64,000 nt of DNA. It comes from Streptomyces griseorubiginosus. GTDB taxonomy: Bacteria > Actinomycetota > Actinomycetes > Streptomycetales > Streptomycetaceae. Both the position numbers and the translations under genes were made by a program. Numbering within the stretch: the first letter of the stretch is position 1; each line of letters starts with the position of its first letter. The notes under the pieces are model-generated. The model did not search any database. It saw only the letters and a list, made by a program, of their open reading frames with translations, and was not told where the DNA came from. Shown here piece after piece: positions 18,037 to 27,464 of this stretch. The stretch spans positions 86,793 through 150,792 of the forward strand of contig NZ_KQ948749.1 in assembly GCF_001514195.1 (NCBI RefSeq). The letters run 5' to 3'.

Positions 18037-18621
18037 TCAGCGCTTCGGCCCCTTGGCCGCTGAGCTCCTGGCCATGACGGACTCCATCAGGAACCGGATC
18101 ATCTCGTGGGCGGGCCTGTTCCAGTCGTTGGGCACGTGCGCCCCTTCGAAGACGGCCACCGCTACATCGCGGACGAGCGCGGCATCGATGCCAGGGGCGT
18201 CGTCGAGGCCGCGCTCGGCCATGCACTCGTCGACCAGTCCGACGATCCAGTTCAGGAAGGTGTTGTGGGCCTCGCGAACTGCCTCCGAATGGGGAAGCCG
18301 GTCGTGCATGGCCTGGTGCAGCGGCCGGGAGTAGCGCATGTCGGACAGCCCGCGCACCAGGCGGCTCAGTGGGTCGACACCGGCCTGCTCCTCGTTCAGG
18401 ATGCGGATCTCGCGACTGAGTATGCGGTTGAAGACCGCGGCGAAGATGTGGTCCTTGGAGTCGAAGTACCAATAGACGTTGCCCCGGGCCACGCCGGCGG
18501 CGGCACTGATGTCCGCCATCGTCGTCTTGTCGTAGCCCTTCGCCAGAAAGAGCTCGGTGGCCGCGGCTAGCAGATCACCCGTGCGCTCCTCCCGGGGGAT
18601 CTGCTGGCGGTTCCGCGGCAT
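18037..18621 (-). CDS. TetR-family transcriptional regulator
   Basis: Repressor of 194 residues. The N-terminal helix-turn-helix reads TTMADISAAAGVARGNVYWYFDSKDHIFAAV near residues 33-63, the hallmark of the TetR family; the rest is a helical ligand domain. The ATG at 18621 has AGGAG six bases upstream, and the longer frame to 18753 is rejected. It is convergent with the FAD monooxygenase and probably controls it and the operon beyond. A GTGTAGACAC near-palindrome at 18659-18668 could be its own operator. Confidence 0.85.
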   Translation of the reverse strand: MPRNRQQIPREERTGDLLAAATELFLAKGYDKTTMADISAAAGVARGNVYWYFDSKDHIFAAVFNRILSREIRILNEEQAGVDPLSRLVRGLSDMRYSRPLHQAMHDRLPHSEAVREAHNTFLNWIVGLVDECMAERGLDDAPGIDAALVRDVAVAVFEGAHVPNDWNRPAHEMIRFLMESVMARSSAAKGPKR

Positions 18622-19039
18622 CCCGACTCCTCCCGTGAGTTCACCCCGTCTCCCGTGAGTGTAGACACCCGGCAGACCGCCCTCTACGCAGGAGCAGGGG
18701 GCCCTGTGCCCACCGGGCCCCGGCGAGGAGGTCCTGGAAATCCCTCGCCGCATCGGTCGTACGAGCTACTCGACCACTCGTCGGCTGCCCCGGATGCCGG
18801 CGGACCGCCCCGCCGGCCAGGTCGGAGCGCGCGACGGTCCTCGCGAGGGGGGCGCGTCTCGGTGTGCGCCGCCAGGGACCGGACGGCCCGACTGACCAGG
18901 CCCAGCGCGGCCGTTCGACGCTTGGTGCGGTCGTGCCGCCGGGGCACCCTGCCTCCGCCTGAGAGCTCCGCATCCGGGCCTGCTCGTCGGGGCTCGGTTC
19001 CCAGGCCCACGGCGTTCCTCCAGGCCGCCGCTCGTCGGT
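18622..19039. other. Gap with candidate operator and weak hairpin
   Basis: No gene supported. The near-palindrome GTGTAGACAC (18659-18668) sits 38 bases before the TetR start, next to a direct repeat of CTCCCGTGAGT. A 7-base-pair stem (18976-18982 with 19002-19008) after the response regulator stop may be a weak terminator. Confidence 0.35.
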
Positions 19040-19708
19040 TCAGTCCGCGGTGGGCCGGGCGAGGCCGTGGTCGTAGGCGAAGATCACGGCCTGGATGCGG
19101 TCGCGGGCTCCGATCTTGGCCAGGACACGACCGACATGCGTCTTCACCGTGGACTCCGACAGCACGAACCGCGCGGCGATCTCCCCGTTGGTCCAGCCTT
19201 TGCCGACGGCCACGAGGATCTCGCGTTCACGGTCGGTCAGGGAGGTGAGCCTCGGGTCCTCGGCCGCGTCGGTTCGGTGGGAGGGGACGTACCGGGCGTA
19301 CTCCTCGAGGAGGCGGCGGGTCAGGGCGGGGGCGATGACCGCGTCGCCGACGGCGACGGCCCGGATCCCGGCGAGGAGTTCCTCGGGACGCGCGTCCTTG
19401 AGCAGGAACCCGCTCGCACCGGCCCGCAGGGCGGCGTGGACGTACTCGTCGAGGTCGAACGTCGTGAGCACGAGGACGTGTGAGCGGCCGCCGGCCGCGA
19501 CGATGCAGCGGGTGGCCTCGATGCCGTCCATGCCGGGCATGCGGACGTCCATCAGGACGACGTCCGGGCGCAGTTCGGCCGTCTTGCGGACGGCCTCGGC
19601 GCCGTGTCCGGCCTCACCGACGACGTCGGTCTCGGGGACGGAGTCCAGGAGCAGGTGGAAGCCGTAGCGTTGCAGCGGCTGGTCGTCCACGATGAGCACC
19701 GTGGTCAT
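19040..19708 (-). CDS. NarL/LuxR-type response regulator
   Basis: Response regulator of 222 residues. The receiver domain has the acidic pair in VLIVDDQ, the phosphorylation site in VVLMDVRMPGMDG near residue 53, and the conserved lysine in FLLKDARPEE. The C-terminal LuxR helix-turn-helix is LTDREREILVAVGKGWTNGEIAARFVLSESTVKTHV. It overlaps the kinase gene by 4 bases and is the last gene of an ABC transporter/two-component operon starting at 22799. Its likely target is the operon's own promoter, which holds a perfect palindrome at 22911-22932. Confidence 0.9.
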   Translation of the reverse strand: MTTVLIVDDQPLQRYGFHLLLDSVPETDVVGEAGHGAEAVRKTAELRPDVVLMDVRMPGMDGIEATRCIVAAGGRSHVLVLTTFDLDEYVHAALRAGASGFLLKDARPEELLAGIRAVAVGDAVIAPALTRRLLEEYARYVPSHRTDAAEDPRLTSLTDREREILVAVGKGWTNGEIAARFVLSESTVKTHVGRVLAKIGARDRIQAVIFAYDHGLARPTAD

Positions 19709-20997
19709 CGGTCACCGCCGCTTCCCGGCGTGAGGTCGAGGACGGCCTCGACGCTCCATCCTCCGCCGGCCGTCGGTCCCGCGCTGACGTAGCCGCCGTA
19801 CAGGGCCGCTCTCTCCCGCATGCCCACCAGGCCATGTCCTTCCTCGTTCGGCGGTCCGGGCGATGTGTCCGAGCCGGTGTCCTGGACCCGGATGGTCAGC
19901 CGGCTGTCCTCGACGAGGATCGCCAGGTGTGCCCGGGTGTCGGGTGCGGCGTGCTTCAGAGTGTTGGTGAGGGCCTCCTGGACGATGCGGTACCCCGTCA
20001 ACTGCACCCCGCTGTCCAGGGCGTCGACGTCGCCGGAGGTCCGGTAGACGACCTCCAGTCCTGCGGCACGTACGGTGGCGCACAGGGCGCCGAGGTCCAG
20101 AATGCCGGGCTGCGGGCTGAGCTCGGGCCCATCGGTTGGACCGCCATCGGCCTCGCGCAGCACGCCGAGCACGCGTCGGAGTTCGCCGAGGGCCTGCCGA
20201 CCGGTGTCGCCGATGAGCAGCAGGGCCTCCTTCCCTCGCGCGGGTTGGATGTCCGTGGCGTAGGCGCCGGCGTCGGCGAGCGTGATGATGACGGACAGGT
20301 TGTGGCCCACGATGTCGTGCATCTCGCGCGCCACCCGGGTGCGTTCGGTGGCCGTGGCCAGCCTGCTGCGCTGGTCGCGCTCGACCTCCAGCCGGGCCGC
20401 GCGCTCGCGCAGACCGGCGAGCTGGGCCCGGCGGATCCGCACCATGAGGCCGAGCGCCAGGGCCGCGGTCGCCGTGCTCAGCAGGAAGAACAGCGCGTCG
20501 CCGACAGACACGGCAGAGGACGCGCGGACCGCGACGAGTGCCATGGCGACCGTCATAGCCGCACAGGCCCACGGCAGCTGCCGCAGCCGCCCGTGCAGGG
20601 CCAGGCTGTACAGAGCGACGAAGAGGGCGATGTCCGCGCGCAGCGCCGCACCCAGGGACCACTGGAGGACGAACACCACTGCGATGACGCCGAAGGCCAC
20701 CGCAGGCTTGCGCCGCCGCCATAGCAGCGGCAGTACCAGACCCGTCTGCAGGGCCAGCATTCCCGCCAGGGGCAGCTCGGTGAAGGCGAGGCGGAATCGG
20801 GGCGGACTGTCGCCGTCGTCCCAACCACCGTGGATCAGGTCGGGCAGGCAGAACATCAGGAAGATCAGGACGACGATCGCGGTGTCCAGCACCCAGGGAT
20901 GTGTCCGGTCGGCCTGCCGCAGCCGCTGGCCGCCCCGGGAGAGCCGGGCGACCAGCGGTCCCATGCCGCTGATGTCATCGGTGGTCACGGACGTCAC
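19705..20997 (-). CDS. Sensor histidine kinase (HisKA_3 type)
   Basis: Membrane histidine kinase of 430 residues. About five to six hydrophobic segments fill residues 35-190, then the HisKA_3 dimerisation domain has the phosphorylated histidine in RVAREMHDIVGHNLSVI, and the ATPase domain has the N box in IVQEALTNTLKHA and a G box in GHGLVGMRERAALYGG. It partners with the response regulator it overlaps. No extracellular sensor domain is seen, so it may sense the membrane or its partner transporter, as kinases of this layout often do. Confidence 0.9.
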   Translation of the reverse strand: MTSVTTDDISGMGPLVARLSRGGQRLRQADRTHPWVLDTAIVVLIFLMFCLPDLIHGGWDDGDSPPRFRLAFTELPLAGMLALQTGLVLPLLWRRRKPAVAFGVIAVVFVLQWSLGAALRADIALFVALYSLALHGRLRQLPWACAAMTVAMALVAVRASSAVSVGDALFFLLSTATAALALGLMVRIRRAQLAGLRERAARLEVERDQRSRLATATERTRVAREMHDIVGHNLSVIITLADAGAYATDIQPARGKEALLLIGDTGRQALGELRRVLGVLREADGGPTDGPELSPQPGILDLGALCATVRAAGLEVVYRTSGDVDALDSGVQLTGYRIVQEALTNTLKHAAPDTRAHLAILVEDSRLTIRVQDTGSDTSPGPPNEEGHGLVGMRERAALYGGYVSAGPTAGGGWSVEAVLDLTPGSGGDR

Positions 20998-21015
20998 CTG
21001 TCCATGGTGCGGGCG

Positions 21016-21855
21016 TCAGACGTCACTGCGTACGAGCCGGTACGCCGCGCCGCCCAGCGCCAGCACCGTCCAGCAGAGGAAGACCAGCAGGCCCGCGCCC
21101 GGCGAGAGGGTCGTGGAGTCGTGAGTCAGGGCGAACATCCCCTCACCCGCGTTGGACGGCAGGTAGGGGCTGATGTCGTTCTGCCAGGAGCTGGGCAACA
21201 GGGAGATGAGCCCCGGGATCAGCATGAACGTGGCGACGAGGACCGAGATCCCGCCGGCCACCGACCGCAGCAGTGCGCCAAGGGCTGCGCCGATCACCCC
21301 GACCAGGCCGAGGTACAGCCCTGCGCCGAGCAGACTCCGCAGGACACCCGCGTGGGAGAAGCTCATGTCCGCGGGCGTGCCCGAGACGATGCCGCTCCCG
21401 ATCAGGAAGGTGACGAACGCACCCAGCGTCCCCACCGCCAGGGCGACCAGCCCGAACACGGCCGCCTTGGACCACAGCACGGGCAGTCGGCGGGGCACCG
21501 CCGCGAGCGTCGAGCGGATCATGCCGGTCGAGTACTCGCCCGCCGTGACCAGCACGCCGAGCACACCCAGGGCCAGCTGGGCGAAGTTCGTACCGAACAG
21601 GGACAGGCTGACGGTCGTCGAGTCGGCGAAGTCCGAGTCCAGGTTGCCGGAGTCGATTCCCGACTTGTAGCGGCTCGCGGCGATGAGACCGAAGGCGACC
21701 AGGAAGAGCAGGCCGAGGCCCAGGGTGATCCAGGTCGAGCGCAGGGACCACAACTTGGCCCACTCGGAGGCCAGCACACGCCGTCCGGTCACCCGGTAGA
21801 CGGGTCGGGCGGGGGTGCTGCGCGGTTTCTCGGCGGTTGCGGTGAGGGTGCTCAC
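21016..21855 (-). CDS. ABC-2 type transporter permease
   Basis: Membrane protein of 279 residues with about six hydrophobic segments, starting after a soluble N-terminus with EWAKLWSLRSTWITL, a typical entry into the first segment of ABC-2 permeases. It overlaps the ATPase gene by 4 bases. With the ATPase it should form an exporter, often for antibiotics or membrane-active compounds in Streptomyces, under control of the downstream two-component system. Confidence 0.85.
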   Translation of the reverse strand: MSTLTATAEKPRSTPARPVYRVTGRRVLASEWAKLWSLRSTWITLGLGLLFLVAFGLIAASRYKSGIDSGNLDSDFADSTTVSLSLFGTNFAQLALGVLGVLVTAGEYSTGMIRSTLAAVPRRLPVLWSKAAVFGLVALAVGTLGAFVTFLIGSGIVSGTPADMSFSHAGVLRSLLGAGLYLGLVGVIGAALGALLRSVAGGISVLVATFMLIPGLISLLPSSWQNDISPYLPSNAGEGMFALTHDSTTLSPGAGLLVFLCWTVLALGGAAYRLVRSDV

Positions 21856-22799
21856 GCGGGCCTCCCGGCGGCCTCGATGTTCTCGATCCCGGTCGTGGTG
21901 CCGTGGTACTCCACGGCATCCCTGGTCAGGTCCATGAATGCCTCCTCCAGTGACACGGTTCGCGCGCTCAACTCGAACAGCGCGATCCCGTGTTCGGCGG
22001 CCTTCAGTCCGATCTCGCGGGCGGTCAGCCCGGTCACCTGGAGTTCCTCGGAGCCGATCCGGCCGGTGACGTCGACGCCCGGTCCGGCCAGTACGTCCCG
22101 CAGCCGCGCCGGGTCCTGGGTCGTCACCTTCACGGTGTCGCCGCCCGCCTCGCGGATCAGGTCCGCCACGGTCGTGTCGGCCAGCAGCCGGCCGCGCCCC
22201 ACGACGATCAGGTGGTCCGCCACCAGGGCCATCTCGCTCATCAGGTGCGAGGACACGAACACCGTCCGGCCCTCGTCGGCGAGCTCCTTGAGCAGGTTGC
22301 GGATCCAGAGCACGCCTTCCGGGTCCAGCCCGTTGACCGGCTCGTCCAGCATCACCGTCTGCGGGTCGCCCAGCAGCGCCGCGGCGATGCCGAGCCGCTG
22401 GCCCATTCCGAGAGAAAAGGCGCCGGCCCGCTTCTTCGCCACACTGCCCAGGCCGGCGAGGCCGATGACCTCGTCGACCCGGCTGCCCGGAATGCCGTGA
22501 GTCAGCGCGAGTGCCTTGAGGTGGTTGTACGCCGAGCGGCCCGGATGGATCGACTTCGCCTCCAGGAGAGCACCGACCTCCTGCAACGGCGCCTGGTGAC
22601 GGGCGTAGTGGTGGCCGTTCACGGTGACGGAGCCGCTCGTCGGGGCGTCAAGGCCGACGATCATGCGCATGGTCGTGGACTTGCCCGCGCCGTTGGGCCC
22701 CAGGAAACCGGTCACCGTGCCCGGCTTCACTACGAAGTCCAGCCCGTCGACAGCCGTCTTCTCGCCGTATTTCTTGGTCAACTGCCGTGCGTCGATCAT
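21852..22799 (-). CDS. ABC transporter ATP-binding protein
   Basis: ABC ATPase of 315 residues of the drug/antibiotic exporter type. Walker A is FLGPNGAGKSTTMRM near residue 33, the signature region is SLGMGQRLGIAAALL, and Walker B is TVMLDEPVNGLDPEG. The longer C-terminal region past residue 215 is usual for this subfamily. ATG at 22799 with AAGGAA five bases upstream; it is the first gene of the operon. Upstream lies a perfect 22-base palindrome that is probably its operator. Confidence 0.9.
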   Translation of the reverse strand: MIDARQLTKKYGEKTAVDGLDFVVKPGTVTGFLGPNGAGKSTTMRMIVGLDAPTSGSVTVNGHHYARHQAPLQEVGALLEAKSIHPGRSAYNHLKALALTHGIPGSRVDEVIGLAGLGSVAKKRAGAFSLGMGQRLGIAAALLGDPQTVMLDEPVNGLDPEGVLWIRNLLKELADEGRTVFVSSHLMSEMALVADHLIVVGRGRLLADTTVADLIREAGGDTVKVTTQDPARLRDVLAGPGVDVTGRIGSEELQVTGLTAREIGLKAAEHGIALFELSARTVSLEEAFMDLTRDAVEYHGTTTGIENIEAAGRPA

Positions 22800-22910
22800 G
22801 CGCGTTCCTTCTCTCGGGCTCCGGCGTCCGTCACTTCGACGCCGCACCGGCAACGCTAGGTGCCGAACCACCCCGATCCGGTGGTACCGGGAGGCTGACC
22901 TGCGTCGTTC

Positions 22911-22932
22911 GCGTAGTACCGCGGTACTACGC
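22911..22932. promoter_or_regulatory. Perfect 22-bp palindrome upstream of the ABC/two-component operon
   Basis: Two exact 11-base arms, GCGTAGTACCG and CGGTACTACGC, with no spacer, 112 bases before the ATPase start. Its symmetry and place favour a dimeric regulator site, most simply that of the operon's own response regulator. The remaining spacer down to 23091 holds no gene. Confidence 0.65.
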
Positions 22933-23091
22933 ACCCACCTGCGGTGCTGTTGTGTTCGTGGGCTCCGCGGTGGTCGCAGCAGGCATCCGACCACCGCGGG
23001 GCACGACCCACCCACGCCGCACGGTCAGCCCATGGGTACCGCACGCCGTGACCCTTGAGGCGGTTACCACGCCGCCTCGAAGGCCGGGTTG

Positions 23092-24588
23092 TTACTTGTC
23101 GTGTCCGGTCACCTCGAGGGACGGCGCCCAGCGCGGCATCTCGCCCCTCCCGGAGACCAGGCGGATGTTCTTGCTGTAGCCGTACTCGCCCAGGGTCTGC
23201 GCCGAAGTCTCCCGGCCGTAGCCGCTCGCACCGACTCCGCCGAACGGCGTGCCCGTGAAATTCCGGTTGTAGTTGTTCACGAAGACGAACCCGGTGTGCA
23301 GGGCGCGACTGACCCGCAGTGCGCGCTCCGAGTCCGGCGTGAACACCGCGGCGACCAGGCCGAAGTCGGTGCCGTTGGCGATCCTGACGGCCTCGTCCTC
23401 GTCGTGGAACGGGATCATCGAGATGACCGGGCCGAAGATCTCCTCCTGCGCGATGCGCATGTCCGGGCGAACTCCAGTGAACAGTGTCGGCGCGACGTAG
23501 TAGCCGCCCGCCAGCTCCGGGTCGTCGGGGAGCGGCGCCTGTGCCGCGATCGTGGCACCCTCCTGGACGCCGATGTCGATGTAGTCCAGCACCCGCTTGC
23601 GCTGGGCGGCGGACACCATCGGTCCGATGTGCGTGCCCGGCTCGACGCCGTTGCCGACGCGCAACCGCTTCACCGCGTTGCCGTAGCGGCGCGCGACCTC
23701 GTCGTAGATGTCGACGTGTACGAGGACACGGGACGCCGAGGTGCAGGCCTCGCCCTGGTTGAAGAGCCCGCCCTCGATCGCCCACGGCAGCGCCAGGTCG
23801 AGGTCCGCGTCCTCGAAGATGATGAACGGGTCCTTGCCGCCGAGCTCCATCAGAGTCGGCGTGAGGTTGTCGGCAGCGGTCTTGATGACCGAGACGCCCG
23901 TGGTGGGCGACCCGGTGAACGAGATCTTGCCGACGAGCGGGTGGCCGGCGAGCTGCGACCCGATCGGGCCGGTGCCGGGAATGATGTGGACCACGTCGTC
24001 CGGCAGGACGGACTGGATGATCTCCACCATGCGCATGGCTGAGAGCGGGGCCTGCTCCGGCGGCTTGATCACCACCGCGTTGCCGACGGCCAGCGCCGGG
24101 GCCAGCTTGCTGGCGGTGTGGATCGGCGGCCAGTTGAACGGCACGATCGCGGCGATGACGCCGTAGGGTTCGAGCACCGTGATGTCCAGCAGACTTCCGC
24201 CGTCGTTGACCTGGCCGGGCATGGAGTCGCACAGGCTCGCGAAGTACTCGAAGATCCCGATCGCCGCGTTCACGTCCCCGTTGCGCGCCTGGGTCAGGGG
24301 TTTGCCGTTGTCGCTGCACTCCAGGGTCGCGATCTCGTCGGCGTTCTCGCGTATCGCCTGAGCGACCTTCCGCAGCCAGCTGCCGCGCTCACGGGCGGTG
24401 CGGGCCTTCCAGGAGAAGTGCGCGTCGTAGGCCGCCTGTACGGCCTGGTCGACTTCCTTGGCGCCGGCACCCTGGACGACGGCCAGTGGCGCGCCGGTCG
24501 CGGGGTTGTCGACGGTGAACTGATCGGCGGCGTCCTCGGACGACCACCGGGTGCGGATCTCGGGTTGTGATGACTTGGCCACGGCCAT
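23092..24588 (-). CDS. Aldehyde dehydrogenase
   Basis: NAD(P)-dependent aldehyde dehydrogenase of 498 residues. The catalytic glutamate is in LMELGGKDPFIIFEDAD near residue 267 and the catalytic cysteine in GGLFNQGEACTSASRVLV near residue 300; NWPPIHTASKLAPAL and FGGVGASGYGRE are further family marks. The ATG at 24588 is used; the much longer frame upstream to 25236 runs through the neighbouring gene. It follows the MDR gene by 77 bases and may share its transcript. The NWP in place of the usual NFP is a conservative change near the active site. Substrate unknown. Confidence 0.88.
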   Translation of the reverse strand: MAVAKSSQPEIRTRWSSEDAADQFTVDNPATGAPLAVVQGAGAKEVDQAVQAAYDAHFSWKARTARERGSWLRKVAQAIRENADEIATLECSDNGKPLTQARNGDVNAAIGIFEYFASLCDSMPGQVNDGGSLLDITVLEPYGVIAAIVPFNWPPIHTASKLAPALAVGNAVVIKPPEQAPLSAMRMVEIIQSVLPDDVVHIIPGTGPIGSQLAGHPLVGKISFTGSPTTGVSVIKTAADNLTPTLMELGGKDPFIIFEDADLDLALPWAIEGGLFNQGEACTSASRVLVHVDIYDEVARRYGNAVKRLRVGNGVEPGTHIGPMVSAAQRKRVLDYIDIGVQEGATIAAQAPLPDDPELAGGYYVAPTLFTGVRPDMRIAQEEIFGPVISMIPFHDEDEAVRIANGTDFGLVAAVFTPDSERALRVSRALHTGFVFVNNYNRNFTGTPFGGVGASGYGRETSAQTLGEYGYSKNIRLVSGRGEMPRWAPSLEVTGHDK

Positions 24589-24665
24589 GCTCCGTCCAGG
24601 GATGTGCTCGGTTTGTTGACGGCTCGCTCGCACGATGCGGTGGCAGCCCGTCCGATGACGGGCCG

Positions 24666-25586
24666 TCAGGGCTTGAGAACGATCTTGCCGTTCGTGTGTC
24701 GGCGCTCCAGCTCCCGGAAGGCCTCTCGGGCCTGGTCGAGCCGGTAGACGCCTGCAATGGGGACTTCCAGTGCACCGTCGGCGATCAGCGCGGCGAGCTC
24801 CCGCAGTACGTAGGCGCTTGATGCCGCCGCGCTGCCCTCCGCCTTGGTGCCGTGCCTTGCCGCGCCCGCGAAGTCGATGATCGTGTTGATCCGTCCACTG
24901 GGTACGCCGAGTTCCAGCGCCAGTTCGATGTAGGGAGCGCCGTAGGTGTCGATGAAGGCGTCGACCCTGCCGTACGCCGCGGTGCGGACACGGTCGCCGA
25001 CGCCCTCGCCGTAGGTCACCGGAATCGTTCCGTGCCCGGCAAGCCATGCGTGGTGGGGTTCGCTCGCCAGACCTATGACGGTGGCCCCGGCGTGTCGCGC
25101 GAGTTGTACGGCGAGTGAGCCCACCCCGCCGGCGGCTCCGGAGACGACGACGGTCTCGCCGCGCTTGACGCTGAGGGCCTGTACCGCCGCGTACGCCGTG
25201 GTACCGGCGACGTAGAGCGCGCCGGCCTGTTCCCACGGGACGCCCGCCGGTCGGGGGGTGAGATGGTCCTCGTCCACGATCACGTACTCGGCGTGACTGG
25301 CGCGCTTGTGGGTGAAGCCGATCACTTCGTCACCGACGGCGAATCCCCTTGCTCCCGCGCCGAGTTCCTCGACGATCCCCGCCAGGTCGCTGCCCTGCCC
25401 CGACGGAAACGTCGCCGGAAACCTGTCGTGCAGGAACCCCCGCCGGATGCGGGCCTCGCCCGGGTTGATCCCGGCCGCCACCACCTTGACGAGGACCTGG
25501 CGTTCACCGGGCGCGGTCCGTTCGACGTCGACCACGTTCAGTACGTCGATGCCGCCGTACTCGGTGAATCGCACTGCTTTTGGCAT
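24666..25586 (-). CDS. Quinone oxidoreductase-like MDR protein
   Basis: Zinc-free MDR reductase of 306 residues, NADPH:quinone-reductase-like. The GroES-like half includes GINPGEARIRRG, and the nucleotide-binding motif is VVVSGAAGGVGSLAVQLARHAGA near residue 143. It ends in HTNGKIVLKP, the usual C-terminus of the family. No zinc-cluster cysteines are present. It lies between two aldehyde dehydrogenase genes on the same strand, so it may act on the same aldehyde or enone detoxification route. Confidence 0.82.
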   Translation of the reverse strand: MPKAVRFTEYGGIDVLNVVDVERTAPGERQVLVKVVAAGINPGEARIRRGFLHDRFPATFPSGQGSDLAGIVEELGAGARGFAVGDEVIGFTHKRASHAEYVIVDEDHLTPRPAGVPWEQAGALYVAGTTAYAAVQALSVKRGETVVVSGAAGGVGSLAVQLARHAGATVIGLASEPHHAWLAGHGTIPVTYGEGVGDRVRTAAYGRVDAFIDTYGAPYIELALELGVPSGRINTIIDFAGAARHGTKAEGSAAASSAYVLRELAALIADGALEVPIAGVYRLDQAREAFRELERRHTNGKIVLKP

Positions 25587-25636
25587 GGTGGCTCCTCAGG
25601 TCGCACCGCGGGTGAAGGGAATGCGGGTCCGTGGCG

Positions 25637-25830
25637 CGGCGGTTGTCGGGACGTACCAGTCGCTGTCGCGCTCCGCGAACGTGCGCGTCGCTTCCTCCCG
25701 GCGGTCGGATGCCCCTCCGAGCCGCCGCCGACATCGAGTTGTGTCGGCGGGCATGGCCTCGGCTGGTTGTGGTCGGGTCGCACCATCGGCGGGCCGCGTC
25801 CGGCGACCGGGTCCGAGGTGGTGCGCTGTC
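25637..25830. other. Non-coding segment with hairpin, related to 10227-10400
   Basis: Lies upstream of the quinone-reductase-like gene. A 9-base-pair stem (25725-25733 with 25742-25750, CCGCCGACA with TGTCGGCGG) stands where segment 10227-10400 has a different 7-base-pair stem, and the flanking blocks are shared. On the minus strand an open frame after 25755 reads RREEATRTFAERDSDWYVP, which could be the end of a lost gene; I cannot decide between RNA and remnant. Confidence 0.4.
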
Positions 25831-25919
25831 CCGGACCCGGTGCCAGGCCGGTCGACGACCGGTCGCGTGACGAGGTGGATGCCGGACCGGGCTCGGCCCG
25901 AACCGTTCGCTTCTGCCCG

Positions 25920-27464
25920 TCAGCCGGTCGGGGCGGCCTTCTCGCCGTCCTCGGCCAGGATCCTGTTGCGAACGCCGGCGAGGGCTCCCGCCATCGCGCC
26001 CGCGGGCCTGCCGAAGGTGGTGGCCGAGAACTGGGCGGGGCCCGTCTTGGCGGTGAAGGAGTGCGGGTAGGCGAACTCCCGGAGTCCTTCCTCGCCCTGC
26101 TTGCGCCCGTAGCCGCTGTCGCCGCGGCCACCGAAGGGCACGGCGGGGTTGATGGAGAACACCAGGGCGTCGTTGATGCTGGTCATTCCGACGTGGAGCT
26201 GCCGGGCGATGGCTTCGCCGCGGTCGCGGCTGAAGACCGCGCTGCCCAGTCCGTATCGGCCGCCGTTGATGTGGGCGATGGCCTCCTCCGTGTCGGCGAC
26301 CTTGACGACGGCCAGCGTGGGCCCGAACGTCTCCTCCGTCACCGCCAGGGAGTCGGGGCTGACGCCGACGAGGATGGTGGGAGCGACATAGCGTTCCCCC
26401 ACCGCCTCGACGCCACCCACAGTGGCTGTCGCGCCGCGGTCGAGAGCGTCCTGGATGTGCTCCCGGATGATCGGGATCTGGGTGGGCAGGGGAACCGGCC
26501 CGATCTCCGCGTCCTCGTCGCTGCCGACGCGGACCTGCTTGGCGAGATCGCTGATCTTCTCGACGAACTCGTCGTGGACCGACTCGGCGACGTAGGCCAC
26601 TTCGAGGCTGATGCAGCCGTGTCCGGTGTTCTGCATGGCGCCCCAGACGACGTGACGGGCGGCTTCGTCCAGGTCGGCGTCCTCGGCCACGATGACGCCG
26701 TCCTTGCCCCCGAGTTCCAGCAGAACGGGGGTCAGGGTCTGCGCGCACTGGGCGGCCACCGTCTTGCCCGTGGCGACGCTGCCGGTGAACGCGAGCTTGT
26801 TCAGGCCGGCCTCGATGAGCGCTCCGCCGGTGGCCCCGAACCCGTTGAGGCACTGAAGGACGTTCGGGAAGTCGGGGACCGCGCGCTGCCAGGTCCGGAC
26901 GATCCACTCCCCGACACCGGGGGTGATCTGGCTGGGCTTGAGGATGGCGGCGTTTCCGGCCGCGATCGCCTCGATCAGGATGGCCCCCGGCGTGAGCAGG
27001 GGAAAGTTCCACGGGCCGATGACGCCGACGACGCCATAGGGCTGGTATTCGACCCACGCTCGCTGGTTGGGCACGGTGGGGCTGTCCGGGACCTCCCGGC
27101 GTCCCAGCACGCGCTCGGCGTTCTCGACGGCGTACTGCACGTGCTCCAGAATCCCGAGCACCTCGACGCGGGCCTCGTCGAGAGGTTTGCCGTTCTCGGT
27201 GTGGATGAGGGCGGCCCCCTCCTCGCCGCCTACGGCTATCTCCCGCCGCCACGCGCGCAGTCGCTCCGCGCGGCCCTCGAATCCAAGGTCCCACCAGGGC
27301 CCGGCGGACGAGCGCGCGGCAGCGACAGCCGCGACCGCCTCTTCCTTGCCGGCCACGGGGTACCGGGCGAACTCCGCCCCGGTGGCCTGATCGACGGTGA
27401 CCACCTGGCTCCCGTTCTGACCGATGACTCCGTCACGCGTGACTGTCGGAGTGTTGTTGATCAT
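25920..27464 (-). CDS. Aldehyde dehydrogenase
   Basis: Aldehyde dehydrogenase of about 514 residues. GPWNFPLLTPGAILIEAIAAG is near residue 150, the catalytic glutamate is in LLELGGKDGVIVAED, and the catalytic cysteine is in AMQNTGHGCISLEVAYV, with histidine where most members have glutamine. ATG 27464 is used; a GTG at 27476 is equally possible because neither has a strong ribosome site. The double MarR operator at 27627-27664 lies about 165 bases upstream, so this gene, and perhaps the MDR and second dehydrogenase behind it, belong to the MarR regulon. Substrate unknown. Confidence 0.85.
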   Translation of the reverse strand: MINNTPTVTRDGVIGQNGSQVVTVDQATGAEFARYPVAGKEEAVAAVAAARSSAGPWWDLGFEGRAERLRAWRREIAVGGEEGAALIHTENGKPLDEARVEVLGILEHVQYAVENAERVLGRREVPDSPTVPNQRAWVEYQPYGVVGVIGPWNFPLLTPGAILIEAIAAGNAAILKPSQITPGVGEWIVRTWQRAVPDFPNVLQCLNGFGATGGALIEAGLNKLAFTGSVATGKTVAAQCAQTLTPVLLELGGKDGVIVAEDADLDEAARHVVWGAMQNTGHGCISLEVAYVAESVHDEFVEKISDLAKQVRVGSDEDAEIGPVPLPTQIPIIREHIQDALDRGATATVGGVEAVGERYVAPTILVGVSPDSLAVTEETFGPTLAVVKVADTEEAIAHINGGRYGLGSAVFSRDRGEAIARQLHVGMTSINDALVFSINPAVPFGGRGDSGYGRKQGEEGLREFAYPHSFTAKTGPAQFSATTFGRPAGAMAGALAGVRNRILAEDGEKAAPTG

